Origin: a virus
IMG/VR virus record: IMGVR_UViG_3300024359_000008
Coordinates: 1-64,000 of that record
DNA: 64,000 nucleotides
Reading direction: 5' to 3' (one strand)
The position numbers and the translations under genes were made by a program. Below, one piece after another: positions 18,171 through 26,123 of this stretch (within the stretch, counting starts at the first letter, position 1; the number at the start of each line of letters is the position of its first letter). The notes under the pieces are model-generated. The model did no database searches and had not been told where the DNA came from. It saw only the letters and a list, made by a program, of their open reading frames with translations.

Positions 18171-19145
18171 TTATTTTTTAGATTTAGCTCTATTTGCTGC
18201 ATCTCTATCTGCTTTATTTTTCTTTTCAACTTCTTCTTGTATCCTCTCTAATACCCATCTTCTTTCATATACTGGCATATTAAAGACATCATCTCTTGAA
18301 AATCCGCCCTTTCCATAATAGGTAATTAAAAATATTTCATCCATCATATGACTTCTATACTCTGGAGTTAAACCAAAAAAATCATAATCTATAGGAATTT
18401 TACTATAAGAAGTATGGTTACAAAAATTACACTCACTTTTAATTATATTATCTATTCCAGGTTCTATCCTCTCCATATATTCTCTTAATTTATATGAATC
18501 TTTTATGGGCATATTTTTGATTACTTTTTTTATAAACGTTTGGTCTCTAACACCATTTATGCTAATAATTTGATTTCTATATGTAGCTTCTATAATATTT
18601 TCAACTTTTTGACCACCTACAACCTTAAATTCTTCTGAAACTATTTTTTTTATTTGTTTTTCGTCTTTTAAAGTTTTAGGTCTAAACTTTACAATAACTT
18701 CTTCACCATTTAATTTCATATTTGGCATTTTAAAAGTATATTGATGATTTTCATCTGGCAAATCTTCTGAATGAAACTCTTTCATTTCTAAAGAAGATAA
18801 ATTAAAACTAGTTTCACTTTCTTTTTTACAATGTGGACAAACATACTTGAAAGAAACTTTATCTCCATAAGAAGTAGACCTCAAATAAACCATAAAAGCA
18901 TCTCTATCTCCAATTAAAAGATTTTCTACTTCACCCTCCCAGTCTAGCAAACACGAACTCATCAACATTTCTATAGCTTTACCAGAATCAATTAAAGTTG
19001 GTGAAGTTAGTAAATTCTCTTCTTTTGCAGTTATGTATTTAACTAAAAAAGTTGATTTTTTATTATCATAAAAAATACCCCTTGAAGGAATTGTAATCTC
19101 ATCAAAGGGTACATTATTATTTTTTACTATATCCTTATATAGCAT
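18171..19145 (-). CDS. Baseplate hub protein, T4 gp26-like, copy 1
   Basis: This 324-residue protein has ITIPSRGIFYDNK near the start, YITAKEENLLTS, LRSTSYGDKV and paired Cys motifs CPHC (103-106) and CNFC (239-242), which should bind one zinc. The C-terminus has PVYERRWVLERIQEEVEKKN. The set 'lPSrG.fY', 'taeEe.L', 'R..syG', 'CP.C' is typical of the T4_baseplate (gp26) family of hub assembly proteins. Five bases separate it from a paralogue upstream, which ends soon after the second Cys pair and lacks this C-terminal extension. It acts in baseplate assembly. Confidence 0.7.
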   Translation of the reverse strand: MLYKDIVKNNNVPFDEITIPSRGIFYDNKKSTFLVKYITAKEENLLTSPTLIDSGKAIEMLMSSCLLDWEGEVENLLIGDRDAFMVYLRSTSYGDKVSFKYVCPHCKKESETSFNLSSLEMKEFHSEDLPDENHQYTFKMPNMKLNGEEVIVKFRPKTLKDEKQIKKIVSEEFKVVGGQKVENIIEATYRNQIISINGVRDQTFIKKVIKNMPIKDSYKLREYMERIEPGIDNIIKSECNFCNHTSYSKIPIDYDFFGLTPEYRSHMMDEIFLITYYGKGGFSRDDVFNMPVYERRWVLERIQEEVEKKNKADRDAANRAKSKK

Positions 19146-19150
19146 ATCTT

Positions 19151-20065
19151 TTAAACGTTAGCGTTAGGCCAGAATAATTTTGCAGTAATAGGAACTTCTT
19201 GTGAATAATGAGTTCCACAATTGTTACATTCAAAATCATAATTTAAATCAACTCCTGGTTCAACTTCTGCTAAATATTCTCTAAAGAAAAAACTATCAGC
19301 TATAGGCATAACACCTATAAATTTTTTAATATAAGTTTTATCTCTATTTCCATTTACATCCATTATTTGTAACAAATACCTTTCAGTAAGAACTGTAGCA
19401 ACTTTAAGTTTACCTTTTATAGTTTTTTTACCTACTTCAGAAGCTTTTTGAAGTCTATTTTCATCTGAACCATTCAAAAGTCTAAATTTAATATTAGCTT
19501 TACATTTTGGTAATTGAACTGAAAACAATCCTTCAGAATCAGGCTCAATTAGCATTTCTTTATTTTTTAATTGAGATAAAAGAATGTTTTTTTCATTTAC
19601 TTCTGAACAATTTGGGCAAGTAGTTTTAGTTTCATATTCATCACCATAACCAGTTATTCTTAAAGCAATTAGAACTGCATTCCTATCTCCAGTAAGCATT
19701 TCGCTAGGAGTTATATCTTTATCAATCATAGCATTTTCTAATAAAACATCTAAAACCTTACCGCTCTTAATTAAATCGCCACTAGTTAAAATGTTTTCAT
19801 CTTCAGCAGTTAAATATTTAACTTCAACAGTTTTTTTTCTATTAGCATAAAACGCTCCTTTTGAAGGAAGTTCAACATAATCTGTAGGAACTTCAAATTC
19901 TGTATCAACAAATTGATTAGGGATATCGTGTTGTTGAGCAATAGTTTCTGTTCTTGTTTGATTTTGTTGATTAGATTGAGTTCTTGCTTGAACTTTTGGC
20001 TCTAAAGGGTCACTTGAGTTATACACTTCTCTTTCAGCACCTAAATTAATTTGTTCTTCTGACAT
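19151..20065 (-). CDS. Baseplate hub protein, T4 gp26-like, copy 2
   Basis: This 304-residue paralogue of the downstream gene shares VELPSKGAFYANRKKTVEVK, YLTAEDENILTS, LRITGYGDEY and the Cys pairs CPNC and CNNC. A Gln/Asn/Thr-rich N-terminal extension of about 55 residues (containing QARTQSNQQNQTRTETIAQQ) is probably disordered. It ends shortly after the second Cys pair and so lacks the C-terminal helical part of copy 1. The two copies are adjacent in one operon behind the late element at 20088, which suggests they form a hetero-complex in the baseplate hub. Confidence 0.7.
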   Translation of the reverse strand: MSEEQINLGAEREVYNSSDPLEPKVQARTQSNQQNQTRTETIAQQHDIPNQFVDTEFEVPTDYVELPSKGAFYANRKKTVEVKYLTAEDENILTSGDLIKSGKVLDVLLENAMIDKDITPSEMLTGDRNAVLIALRITGYGDEYETKTTCPNCSEVNEKNILLSQLKNKEMLIEPDSEGLFSVQLPKCKANIKFRLLNGSDENRLQKASEVGKKTIKGKLKVATVLTERYLLQIMDVNGNRDKTYIKKFIGVMPIADSFFFREYLAEVEPGVDLNYDFECNNCGTHYSQEVPITAKLFWPNANV

Positions 20066-20087
20066 AATTTATTTTTTATTTATTAAT

Positions 20088-20095
20088 TATAAATA
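20088..20095 (-). promoter_or_regulatory. Candidate late-type element TATTTATA
   Basis: The coding strand reads CTATTTATA, 22 nt before the ATG at 20065. A TATTTATT on the plus strand (20077-20084) points the other way, toward the endonuclease gene at 20155, so the 90-base gap could hold divergent late promoters. Confidence 0.45.
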
Positions 20096-20154
20096 GTATT
20101 ATCTAATTTTTTATAAAAATAATACTGGTTTATAAAAAGTAAACAATAATCATT

Positions 20155-20622
20155 ATGAATGAAGAAGAAAAAAAGAAAAAAGTTAACTCAATTTTAAAAC
20201 AAACTAAAAGAAAACTTTTAAAACCCAGAAACCAAATAAAGAAAATTAAATATTTACATGCTCAATCTTATAGGATGAGCAAAAATACAACTTGGCCTGA
20301 AAGAGAGTTTGAATCTATCCTCAAAGAAATGAATATAGAATATGAATCTCAAAAAATACTTAAAGGTAAGATATATGATTATTATATACCATCTGCTAAT
20401 ATGTTATGTGAAGTTGATGGTGATTATTATCATGGAAATGAAGAAAAATATGAAACTTTAAACGAAATGCAAAAAAAAGCGAAACAAAACGATAGATATA
20501 AAGATATCATTGCAAAAGGCATGGGTTACGGAATGTTTCGCATTTGGGAATCTGAACTTAAAAATAGTAGAGATTTAGCAAAAGAAAGAATAATAAACGA
20601 AATCTTAATTAAGAAACTCTAA
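20155..20622 (+). CDS. Vsr/DUF559-like endonuclease, possible homing endonuclease (EDxHD type)
   Basis: The 155-residue protein contains TTWPEREFESILKEMNIEYE, YDYYIPSANMLCEVDGDYYH, QKKAKQNDRYKD and YGMFRIWE. The E in WPER (49), D75 in YDYYIP, the EVDGD block (86-90), H93 and RIWE fit the Vsr-like PD-(D/E)XK fold shared by DUF559 proteins and by stand-alone phage homing endonucleases of the EDxHD group. A basic N-terminal 40 residues could bind DNA. The gene is on the plus strand and its 3' end overlaps the 3' end of the RecD2-like gene by 18 bases. Free-standing enzymes of this type have been linked to fractured genes with split inteins; this window has such a gene (DnaE) about 6 kb away. Whether this enzyme cuts a homing site or has a repair role cannot be read from the sequence. 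Confidence 0.75.
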   Translation: MNEEEKKKKVNSILKQTKRKLLKPRNQIKKIKYLHAQSYRMSKNTTWPEREFESILKEMNIEYESQKILKGKIYDYYIPSANMLCEVDGDYYHGNEEKYETLNEMQKKAKQNDRYKDIIAKGMGYGMFRIWESELKNSRDLAKERIINEILIKKL

Positions 20623-23600
20623 TTCAAATTCAGTTGTTTCATAATGTTCTTTCAAAAAGTATTGTAAAGAAGTTTGTCTTATATTTGGGTCTATATTATC
20701 TATACTTCTCTTAAACGCTTCTCTTTCGCCTATTAAAATTCCCATTTTTTTTGCTCTAGTAAGTCCTGTGTAAATAAGATTTCTATAAAGCATTATATAA
20801 TGTTGGTTTAATATCGGAATTATTACTATCTTAAACTCACTACCTTGAGATTTGTGTATAGTTATAGCATATGCTAATTCTATTTCTATTATATTAGACC
20901 TTTCATATCGTACAAGTTTAGTTTTTTTAGAGTCACCATAATTAATAATCAAACTATAATCTTTAGTATCAATTTTAGTTATATAACCAATATCACCATT
21001 AAAAACATTTAAATCATAATTGTTAGCTGTTTGTATAACCCTATCTCCTTCTCTAAAAGTTCTTTCTCCTATAGTTATTTCTTTTTTGTTTTCAGATTTT
21101 GGATTTACAGCAACTTGTACTCTCTTATTAATTTCTTTAGTTCCAACAGAACCTTTATTCATAGGTGTTAATATTTGTATTTCATTATCTTTACCCATAT
21201 ATTTTTCTATGGTTTCACTATATAATTTAACTATCATATCAATAGCATTCAAGCCATATTTAAGTGTTGAATTTGGCTCATTTTGATATTCTAAATTCAT
21301 AGATGAATCAATAAACATACAATCACTTCCATCTTTCCACATTTTAGGATTTGAAATTGGAGTTTCTACATTTGGAGTTTCACCTTTATTTATAGTATGT
21401 GCATAAGTAATAATTTTTGATTTTTCAGCTTGTCTAAAAACTTTTTTCAAACTAAACACCTTAACACATTGACTATTAATTAAATCTGATATTAAATTTC
21501 CTGGGCCAACAGATGGTAATTGGTCTTTATCTCCAACTAAAACAATTTGTGTATTTGGCGATATAGCTCTAAAAAATGAAGAAGCTAACCTAATATCAAT
21601 CATAGAGGATTCATCTAAAATAATAAAATCACATTCCAGCATATCTTTTTCAGATTTTCTAAAATTACCATTACCTGCATCCCATTTTAATAATCTATGT
21701 ATTGTTTTTGATTCTGCACCTATAACTTCAGACATTCTTTGAGCTGCCCTTCCTGTTGGTGCTGCTAAAAGTACTTTTTTACCTAAAGATAAAAGTATAT
21801 CATAAATAAACTTTACAGTAGTGGTATTATGAGTAACGACATAATTACCTAAAACAAATCTTTTATTTCCATCAATTTCAAAACCGTAATAATCTCCTTC
21901 TCCTTTATCTACCAACTTAAAACCAGAATGTAAATGATTTTTATTTTGATTATTCATTGCTTTTTTTCGCTTAATTTTAACAGGTACTCTTTGTAAATTT
22001 CCACTTATATTAATTCTATAAACTTTACAACTATAATAACTACCATCTTCTCTTTTCATTGTAGCAATCTTATCGGTTATAGATGTTTTAAAACCAAGAC
22101 TAGAACTTAACTCAAATATATCATATGCTAATTTTTTATTTTTTTGAGTTATTTCATATATACCACTACCAGTTAAATGACCATCCGAATCTATCAAACC
22201 TGCAAGTAAACTTAAACGATGCTCCCTGGAGTTAATTAGATGCTCATTAGGTATATGCTTATTATTAAATACATTTTCTTTTTTTAATAATGAATATAAA
22301 GACTTTTTTCCACCTGTAACAATTAAACTAGAAGCTCTATTAAGATTTTCTCTTAATCTAAATTTATAACCATTGTTATCTGACCATTCTCTAGAATAAT
22401 CTATTATTTCTTTATCTATATTTGTTATTATAAATGTTTTTGAGTTACTATGACCATCACCTAACCACAAACCTAACAAATAGGGGTCTAAATAAGTTTT
22501 CTTTAAAGGATATTCAACTCCTACACTATACTGCATTAATCTATGTCTGTTTCTTTTACTAACTTTCAAATAATCCTTAATAGATATATCTACAACATCA
22601 CCTTGAGAATATTTTTTACCATTAATTGTTATATCTCTCTCTTTAGTGTTATAAACAAGAGAAAGTATATGAGATTCATTACATCCCCAAATTTTTCCAT
22701 CATTAGAAATTACATCATACATTCTCTCTTTACCTCTCGCTAAACTCAAAACTTTTCTTGGAGTAGAATCATCTCCCATTAACAAATCTCCTTCTTTAAT
22801 GTTTTCCACCTTATTTTTAGTCCCATCAAACATCAAAACAGTTGTACCCTTCTTTAAACATTTGCCAACGCCTGGACCTCCTGTTAAAATAGACAAACCA
22901 TTAGAAACAACTCCTATAACTGAATCATATTGTTCTTCACTAAGTTTTATTTTAGAATTAGACAACATTTTATCTAACCTTTCTTTTAAATCACTTGTAT
23001 TGTTAGCATATCTTTTCTTTGATAATCTAACCACCTTTTCTGCTACATACATTTCATCATAATACAAATCTCTAGAATAAAACCTTTTTTGTTCTCTTAT
23101 TTTATCTTTAGAGAAATTTATAGATACTATCTTCTCTTCTAATTCCTCTTTATTTAAAATATATTCTATTAATGTATTAACTTCAATTCCAATTAATTTC
23201 CTAACTCTTTCTTTTGTTTGTTTTTCAGTTAAATAACAGTGTCCATCAGATTGATTATTAGATAAAATATGATGTACAGCTGCAGTAACTCTTTCTTCAC
23301 TTTTTTCATTGAAACCTAAACTCATAGCTAACTTATCAGCCATTGAAAATCCAAACCCAACTATATCTGTAGCCAATCTATATGGATTATTTTTTAAAGT
23401 TGAAATAGAATCTATACCATACTCTTTGTAAATTTTAACAGCCGAAGAAGTGGCAACCATATGGTCTTGCAAGAAAATCATAATATTATTCATTTCCCTA
23501 TTTTCTTTCCAACTCTCCTTAAGCACTTGTAATTTACTCCTATTTATTCCCTCTACTTCAATTATTCTATCAATGTTATTCCTAAAAATATCTAAAGCTT

Positions 23601-23940
23601 CATCACCGAAATAATTAACTATCTTTTTAGCTGTAACAGGTCCTATCCCTGGAAAAAATCCTGAACTTAAATACTTAACAAGAGATTCTGTTGTTGCTGG
23701 AGGCATTTCTTGACAAGAGTTAGTATTAAATTGTTTTCCAAACCTAGCATGTTTAGACCAATAACCTTCAAATTTCATTGTAACACCTTCAAATACTTTT
23801 GGTTGATTTATTGTTACGGTTATATTATCTTTAATGTCTTTATTATCAACAACTTCAACACTCAAAACTCCATAACCATTAATTGGATTATGAAACTTAA
23901 CTCTTCTTATAATCCCAACAAAGGAAGTTATATTATCCAT
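20605..23940 (-). CDS. RecD2-like 5'-3' DNA helicase with in-frame intein
   Basis: The precursor has 1111 residues. The N-terminal part has an OB-like segment (about 1-80, GIIRRVKFHNPINGYGVLSV) and helix-hairpin-helix motifs (FPGIGPVTAKKIVNYFG about 96-112, then VEGINRSKLQ), as in RecD2. The helicase Walker A is GGPGVGK/TTT, interrupted after Lys360 by a 345-residue intein (361-705). Walker B is FIILDESSMID, and the end has YAITIHKSQGSEF and YTGLTRAKKMG, typical superfamily 1 motifs. After splicing the helicase is 766 residues, near the size of bacterial RecD2. It would unwind DNA in phage replication or repair, ATP-dependent. It closes a four-gene operon starting at 25575, with gaps or overlaps of at most 8 bases. 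As Walker A is split, the unspliced protein should be inactive. Confidence 0.88.
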   Translation of the reverse strand: MDNITSFVGIIRRVKFHNPINGYGVLSVEVVDNKDIKDNITVTINQPKVFEGVTMKFEGYWSKHARFGKQFNTNSCQEMPPATTESLVKYLSSGFFPGIGPVTAKKIVNYFGDEALDIFRNNIDRIIEVEGINRSKLQVLKESWKENREMNNIMIFLQDHMVATSSAVKIYKEYGIDSISTLKNNPYRLATDIVGFGFSMADKLAMSLGFNEKSEERVTAAVHHILSNNQSDGHCYLTEKQTKERVRKLIGIEVNTLIEYILNKEELEEKIVSINFSKDKIREQKRFYSRDLYYDEMYVAEKVVRLSKKRYANNTSDLKERLDKMLSNSKIKLSEEQYDSVIGVVSNGLSILTGGPGVGKCLKKGTTVLMFDGTKNKVENIKEGDLLMGDDSTPRKVLSLARGKERMYDVISNDGKIWGCNESHILSLVYNTKERDITINGKKYSQGDVVDISIKDYLKVSKRNRHRLMQYSVGVEYPLKKTYLDPYLLGLWLGDGHSNSKTFIITNIDKEIIDYSREWSDNNGYKFRLRENLNRASSLIVTGGKKSLYSLLKKENVFNNKHIPNEHLINSREHRLSLLAGLIDSDGHLTGSGIYEITQKNKKLAYDIFELSSSLGFKTSITDKIATMKREDGSYYSCKVYRINISGNLQRVPVKIKRKKAMNNQNKNHLHSGFKLVDKGEGDYYGFEIDGNKRFVLGNYVVTHNTTTVKFIYDILLSLGKKVLLAAPTGRAAQRMSEVIGAESKTIHRLLKWDAGNGNFRKSEKDMLECDFIILDESSMIDIRLASSFFRAISPNTQIVLVGDKDQLPSVGPGNLISDLINSQCVKVFSLKKVFRQAEKSKIITYAHTINKGETPNVETPISNPKMWKDGSDCMFIDSSMNLEYQNEPNSTLKYGLNAIDMIVKLYSETIEKYMGKDNEIQILTPMNKGSVGTKEINKRVQVAVNPKSENKKEITIGERTFREGDRVIQTANNYDLNVFNGDIGYITKIDTKDYSLIINYGDSKKTKLVRYERSNIIEIELAYAITIHKSQGSEFKIVIIPILNQHYIMLYRNLIYTGLTRAKKMGILIGEREAFKRSIDNIDPNIRQTSLQYFLKEHYETTEFELEFLN
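21826..22860 (-). mobile_element. Intein with LAGLIDADG homing endonuclease in the RecD2 Walker A motif
   Basis: This 1035-base in-frame insertion encodes 345 residues. It begins with Cys directly after GGPGVGK (block A: CLKKGTTVLMFDG), has a block B-like GCNESHILSL, two LAGLIDADG helices (LLGLWLGDG at intein residues 128-136 and LLAGLIDSDG at 218-227), block F GDYYGFEIDG and block G VVTHN, followed by Thr as the +1 residue. All splice residues (Cys1, block B His, His-Asn at the end, Thr+1) are present, so it should splice, and the endonuclease Asp residues are intact, so homing may be active. Confidence 0.92.
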
Positions 23941-23946
23941 TTTACA

Positions 23947-25056
23947 TTATTTTTTAAATTCAACATTTATTTCGTCTACCAAAAACATACCCATCATTTT
24001 CATCCCCAAAACTAAATCTTCCATCATTCCAGTCAAAAAAACTTTAACATTATCATCAGTATTTATATCATACTCTTCATTTTCAATTATACTATTAATA
24101 TCATCACAAAGACTTACAATTCCCTCAAATAAAATATTTACATTTAAATACCAAATAGACTTACTCATAAGATACTGTAAAACATTAGAGTTAAAAGCAC
24201 TTTTATTTTCTTCTAAAAAAACATAATCTTTTAATTTTATATAAGTTTCAGTAATATAAAGCCCATAACTCTTTGAAAGATATTCTTTATTTGATAAGTC
24301 AACATATAATTCATTTTTAGTTAAATCTTGAGAAAATATTAAACCAATTATAATATTATAATATAAATACCTATCTTCAAAACTAAAATAATCATTCAAT
24401 AAATTTATTATATCATGAAAATTATTTAAATCTGAATTTTTAAAAATTAATTTTGGTAAAGTCAAATATTTAACTTGACCATCTTTTTTTGTTTTATTTT
24501 TTTTATTTTTAGTTAAATAAACAATTTTATTTTCTTTGTTAGCATTCAGAAATCTTGTTTTTACATAATCCAACTCATTAACACCTTCTTTCAAATCATT
24601 AACATAAATAACTTTATCTGGTTTGTTTTCAAAAGAATAATTTATATAATCAAAATATTTTAAACTTTTAGAATTAAATTCTTCTTTAGAAACGCCATAA
24701 ACAAAAGAAATAACTTCATTACAAACATTAATCTTTTTTAAAAATCTTGAATATAAGAAAATAAAAAAATCATCCAAATCCAACTTTACACCCTTCTCTT
24801 TATTTAAGCCAATCAAATATTTATAAGTTTCCCTCTCATAGAAACAACCAGATAAATCAAAAGATTTTGGATATAAAATATCAGTCTTATTCTCACTAAT
24901 TTCTTTAAATTTCATTCCAGAACTTTCAACCCATTTCTTAAGTCTATAAATTTCTGGATTTTTTGAAACATCTAAATTATGAGGAAAATATAAACTTAAC
25001 TTATTATCTTTAAATTTATGTGATACATAATTATGTAAAATTTTTATTTCACTCAT
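23947..25056 (-). CDS. Hypothetical protein, 369 aa, in the helicase operon
   Basis: The protein is Lys/Asn/Asp/Phe-rich, with helical stretches (LDDFFIFLYSRFLKKINV, LYVDLSNKEYLSKSYGLYI) and a Met-rich C-terminus (TGMMEDLVLGMKMMGMFLVD). No motif or family is recognised. It lies 6 bases upstream of the RecD2-like gene and overlaps the small gene before it by 8 bases, so it is translated with the helicase and may act in replication; that role is inferred from the operon only. Confidence 0.6.
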   Translation of the reverse strand: MSEIKILHNYVSHKFKDNKLSLYFPHNLDVSKNPEIYRLKKWVESSGMKFKEISENKTDILYPKSFDLSGCFYERETYKYLIGLNKEKGVKLDLDDFFIFLYSRFLKKINVCNEVISFVYGVSKEEFNSKSLKYFDYINYSFENKPDKVIYVNDLKEGVNELDYVKTRFLNANKENKIVYLTKNKKNKTKKDGQVKYLTLPKLIFKNSDLNNFHDIINLLNDYFSFEDRYLYYNIIIGLIFSQDLTKNELYVDLSNKEYLSKSYGLYITETYIKLKDYVFLEENKSAFNSNVLQYLMSKSIWYLNVNILFEGIVSLCDDINSIIENEEYDINTDDNVKVFLTGMMEDLVLGMKMMGMFLVDEINVEFKK

Positions 25057-25234
25057 ATATAATCTTTTTTAAATATTCAAAAACATTTCGCAACTCCACT
25101 TCTCGGTCTATTTTACTATTCCTTTCTATTAACAACTCCTTTTTGTTAGGATTATTGTTACAATAATTAAATATACCTTGTGAAGGTTTGAATCTTTTTG
25201 AAAAATCCCAAAAATCTTTTTTACTTTTTGACAC
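25049..25234 (-). CDS. Small hypothetical protein, 61 aa
   Basis: The protein begins MSKSKKDFWDFSKRFKPSQG and has a charged helical C-terminus. It ends with a TGA stop that overlaps the next gene by 8 bases, and its start overlaps the stop of the previous gene by one base. Tight packing in the 25575-20605 operon supports it being real. No function is visible. Confidence 0.55.
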   Translation of the reverse strand: MSKSKKDFWDFSKRFKPSQGIFNYCNNNPNKKELLIERNSKIDREVELRNVFEYLKKIIYE

Positions 25235-25575
25235 TACTCTTTTATTAATTTAGAATTTTTAATACCTTCTTTTTTAAAAGATTTTTGTTTAACTCTTTTA
25301 AAATCTAAGCCTAAATCTTTAAAATACTCTTCCATTGTAGGTAAAGCTAGATTAAAGTAATCGCAAATAGTCTCTTCATATTCTTTCAAATCTTCATCAG
25401 ACAAGTCTTTTGAATCTATTTCATATCCAGATATATATTTAACTTGCTCTTTTTCTAAATCTGAAAAAGAATTAAAAGATTCTTTTAGAAATTTTGGAGC
25501 TACAATATTTCTTACAGATTCTTCACCATCTTTTTTAACATAATCAAAAATTATTTTCTTTATGAATTCTGCCAT
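25234..25575 (-). CDS. Hypothetical acidic protein, 113 aa
   Basis: The protein begins MAEFIKKIIFDYVKKDGEES and continues with an acidic helical middle (KDLSDEDLKEYEETICDYFN). No known motif is seen. It is the first gene of the operon that ends in the RecD2-like helicase; the TATATTTG box at 25619 lies about 44 nt upstream. It is likely an early or middle gene by regulation. Confidence 0.6.
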   Translation of the reverse strand: MAEFIKKIIFDYVKKDGEESVRNIVAPKFLKESFNSFSDLEKEQVKYISGYEIDSKDLSDEDLKEYEETICDYFNLALPTMEEYFKDLGLDFKRVKQKSFKKEGIKNSKLIKE

Positions 25576-25602
25576 TTTTTTAATTTTTTAATTATTATTT
25601 GC

Positions 25603-25614
25603 TATTTATTTATA
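25603..25614 (+). promoter_or_regulatory. Candidate late-type element, two overlapping copies, before the holin
   Basis: The plus strand reads CTATTTATTTATA, which contains TATTTATT (25603-25610) and TATTTATA (25607-25614). It ends 29 nt before the holin ATG at 25644. This is a plus-strand late-class gene with the element in its own orientation, which supports the idea that the octamer is directional. Confidence 0.5.
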
Positions 25615-25618
25615 ACAA

Positions 25619-25649
25619 CAAATATACGAAAAAAAATAATCATATGAAA
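25619..25649 (-). promoter_or_regulatory. Candidate Bacteroidota-type promoter of the helicase operon
   Basis: On the minus strand TATATTTG (25619-25626) is preceded at 19 nt by TTTC (25646-25649), one base from TTTG. It would start transcription about 37 nt before the ATG at 25575. It overlaps the start region of the plus-strand holin, so the two promoters face in opposite directions within the same 60 bases. Confidence 0.55.
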
Positions 25650-26123
25650 GAAAATAAATTAATTTTAGGTTTTGAAAACACAAAAGAACTATTTAGTTCT
25701 ATTCTTGGATTAAAAAATTCTTTCATAAATTTCCTATTAGCTATGATTACAGCCTCAACTTCATTTATTACTCAATACATTTGGGATGATGCATCAGCTG
25801 TATATTTTATGTTATTCTTAATTATTGTAGATGCTTCCACTGGAATATGGAAATCTATAAAATATAGAACTTTTAGTAGTAGTAAGTTACCTAGAGTTTT
25901 AGTTATCTCAATAATATATGTTTTAATGCTTGCTATTAGTTGGAACGCTGCAAAACACTCAACTTTATTCATTTGGTTACCTGGAATGGTTTATGGAGGT
26001 CTTATTGGAACTCCATTAGTGTCAATATACGAAAACTTTGCAGAATTGGGATATGTACCAAAAGGTTTATTGTATGATATTAAAGAAAAAATAAAACATT
26101 ACTTCAACAAAAAGCAAAATTAA
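25644..26123 (+). CDS. Phage holin (family 4-like, four TM segments)
   Basis: From ATG 25644 the protein has 159 residues. Hydrophobic segments lie at about 26-45, 51-66, 83-101 and 106-128; between them is LIIVDASTGIWKSIKYRTFS and SSSKLPR, the loop pattern typical of the Bacteroidota/Firmicutes toxin-secretion/phage lysis holin family ('D...G..ka.k...ssskl'). The charged C-terminus (DIKEKIKHYFNKKQN) should face the cytoplasm. A TTG at 25599 could add 15 residues but would lie inside the promoter region and adds only polar sequence, so I prefer 25644. It would make the membrane lesion at lysis. Its stop overlaps the stop of the facing DnaE C-half gene by 4 bases. No stand-alone endolysin is next to it. 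Confidence 0.75.
   Translation: MKENKLILGFENTKELFSSILGLKNSFINFLLAMITASTSFITQYIWDDASAVYFMLFLIIVDASTGIWKSIKYRTFSSSKLPRVLVISIIYVLMLAISWNAAKHSTLFIWLPGMVYGGLIGTPLVSIYENFAELGYVPKGLLYDIKEKIKHYFNKKQN

Noticed and set aside
25599-25643. Longer holin start at TTG 25599
   Set aside because: It would add 15 polar residues not seen in holins and lies over the late element and the opposite promoter; ATG 25644 fits better.
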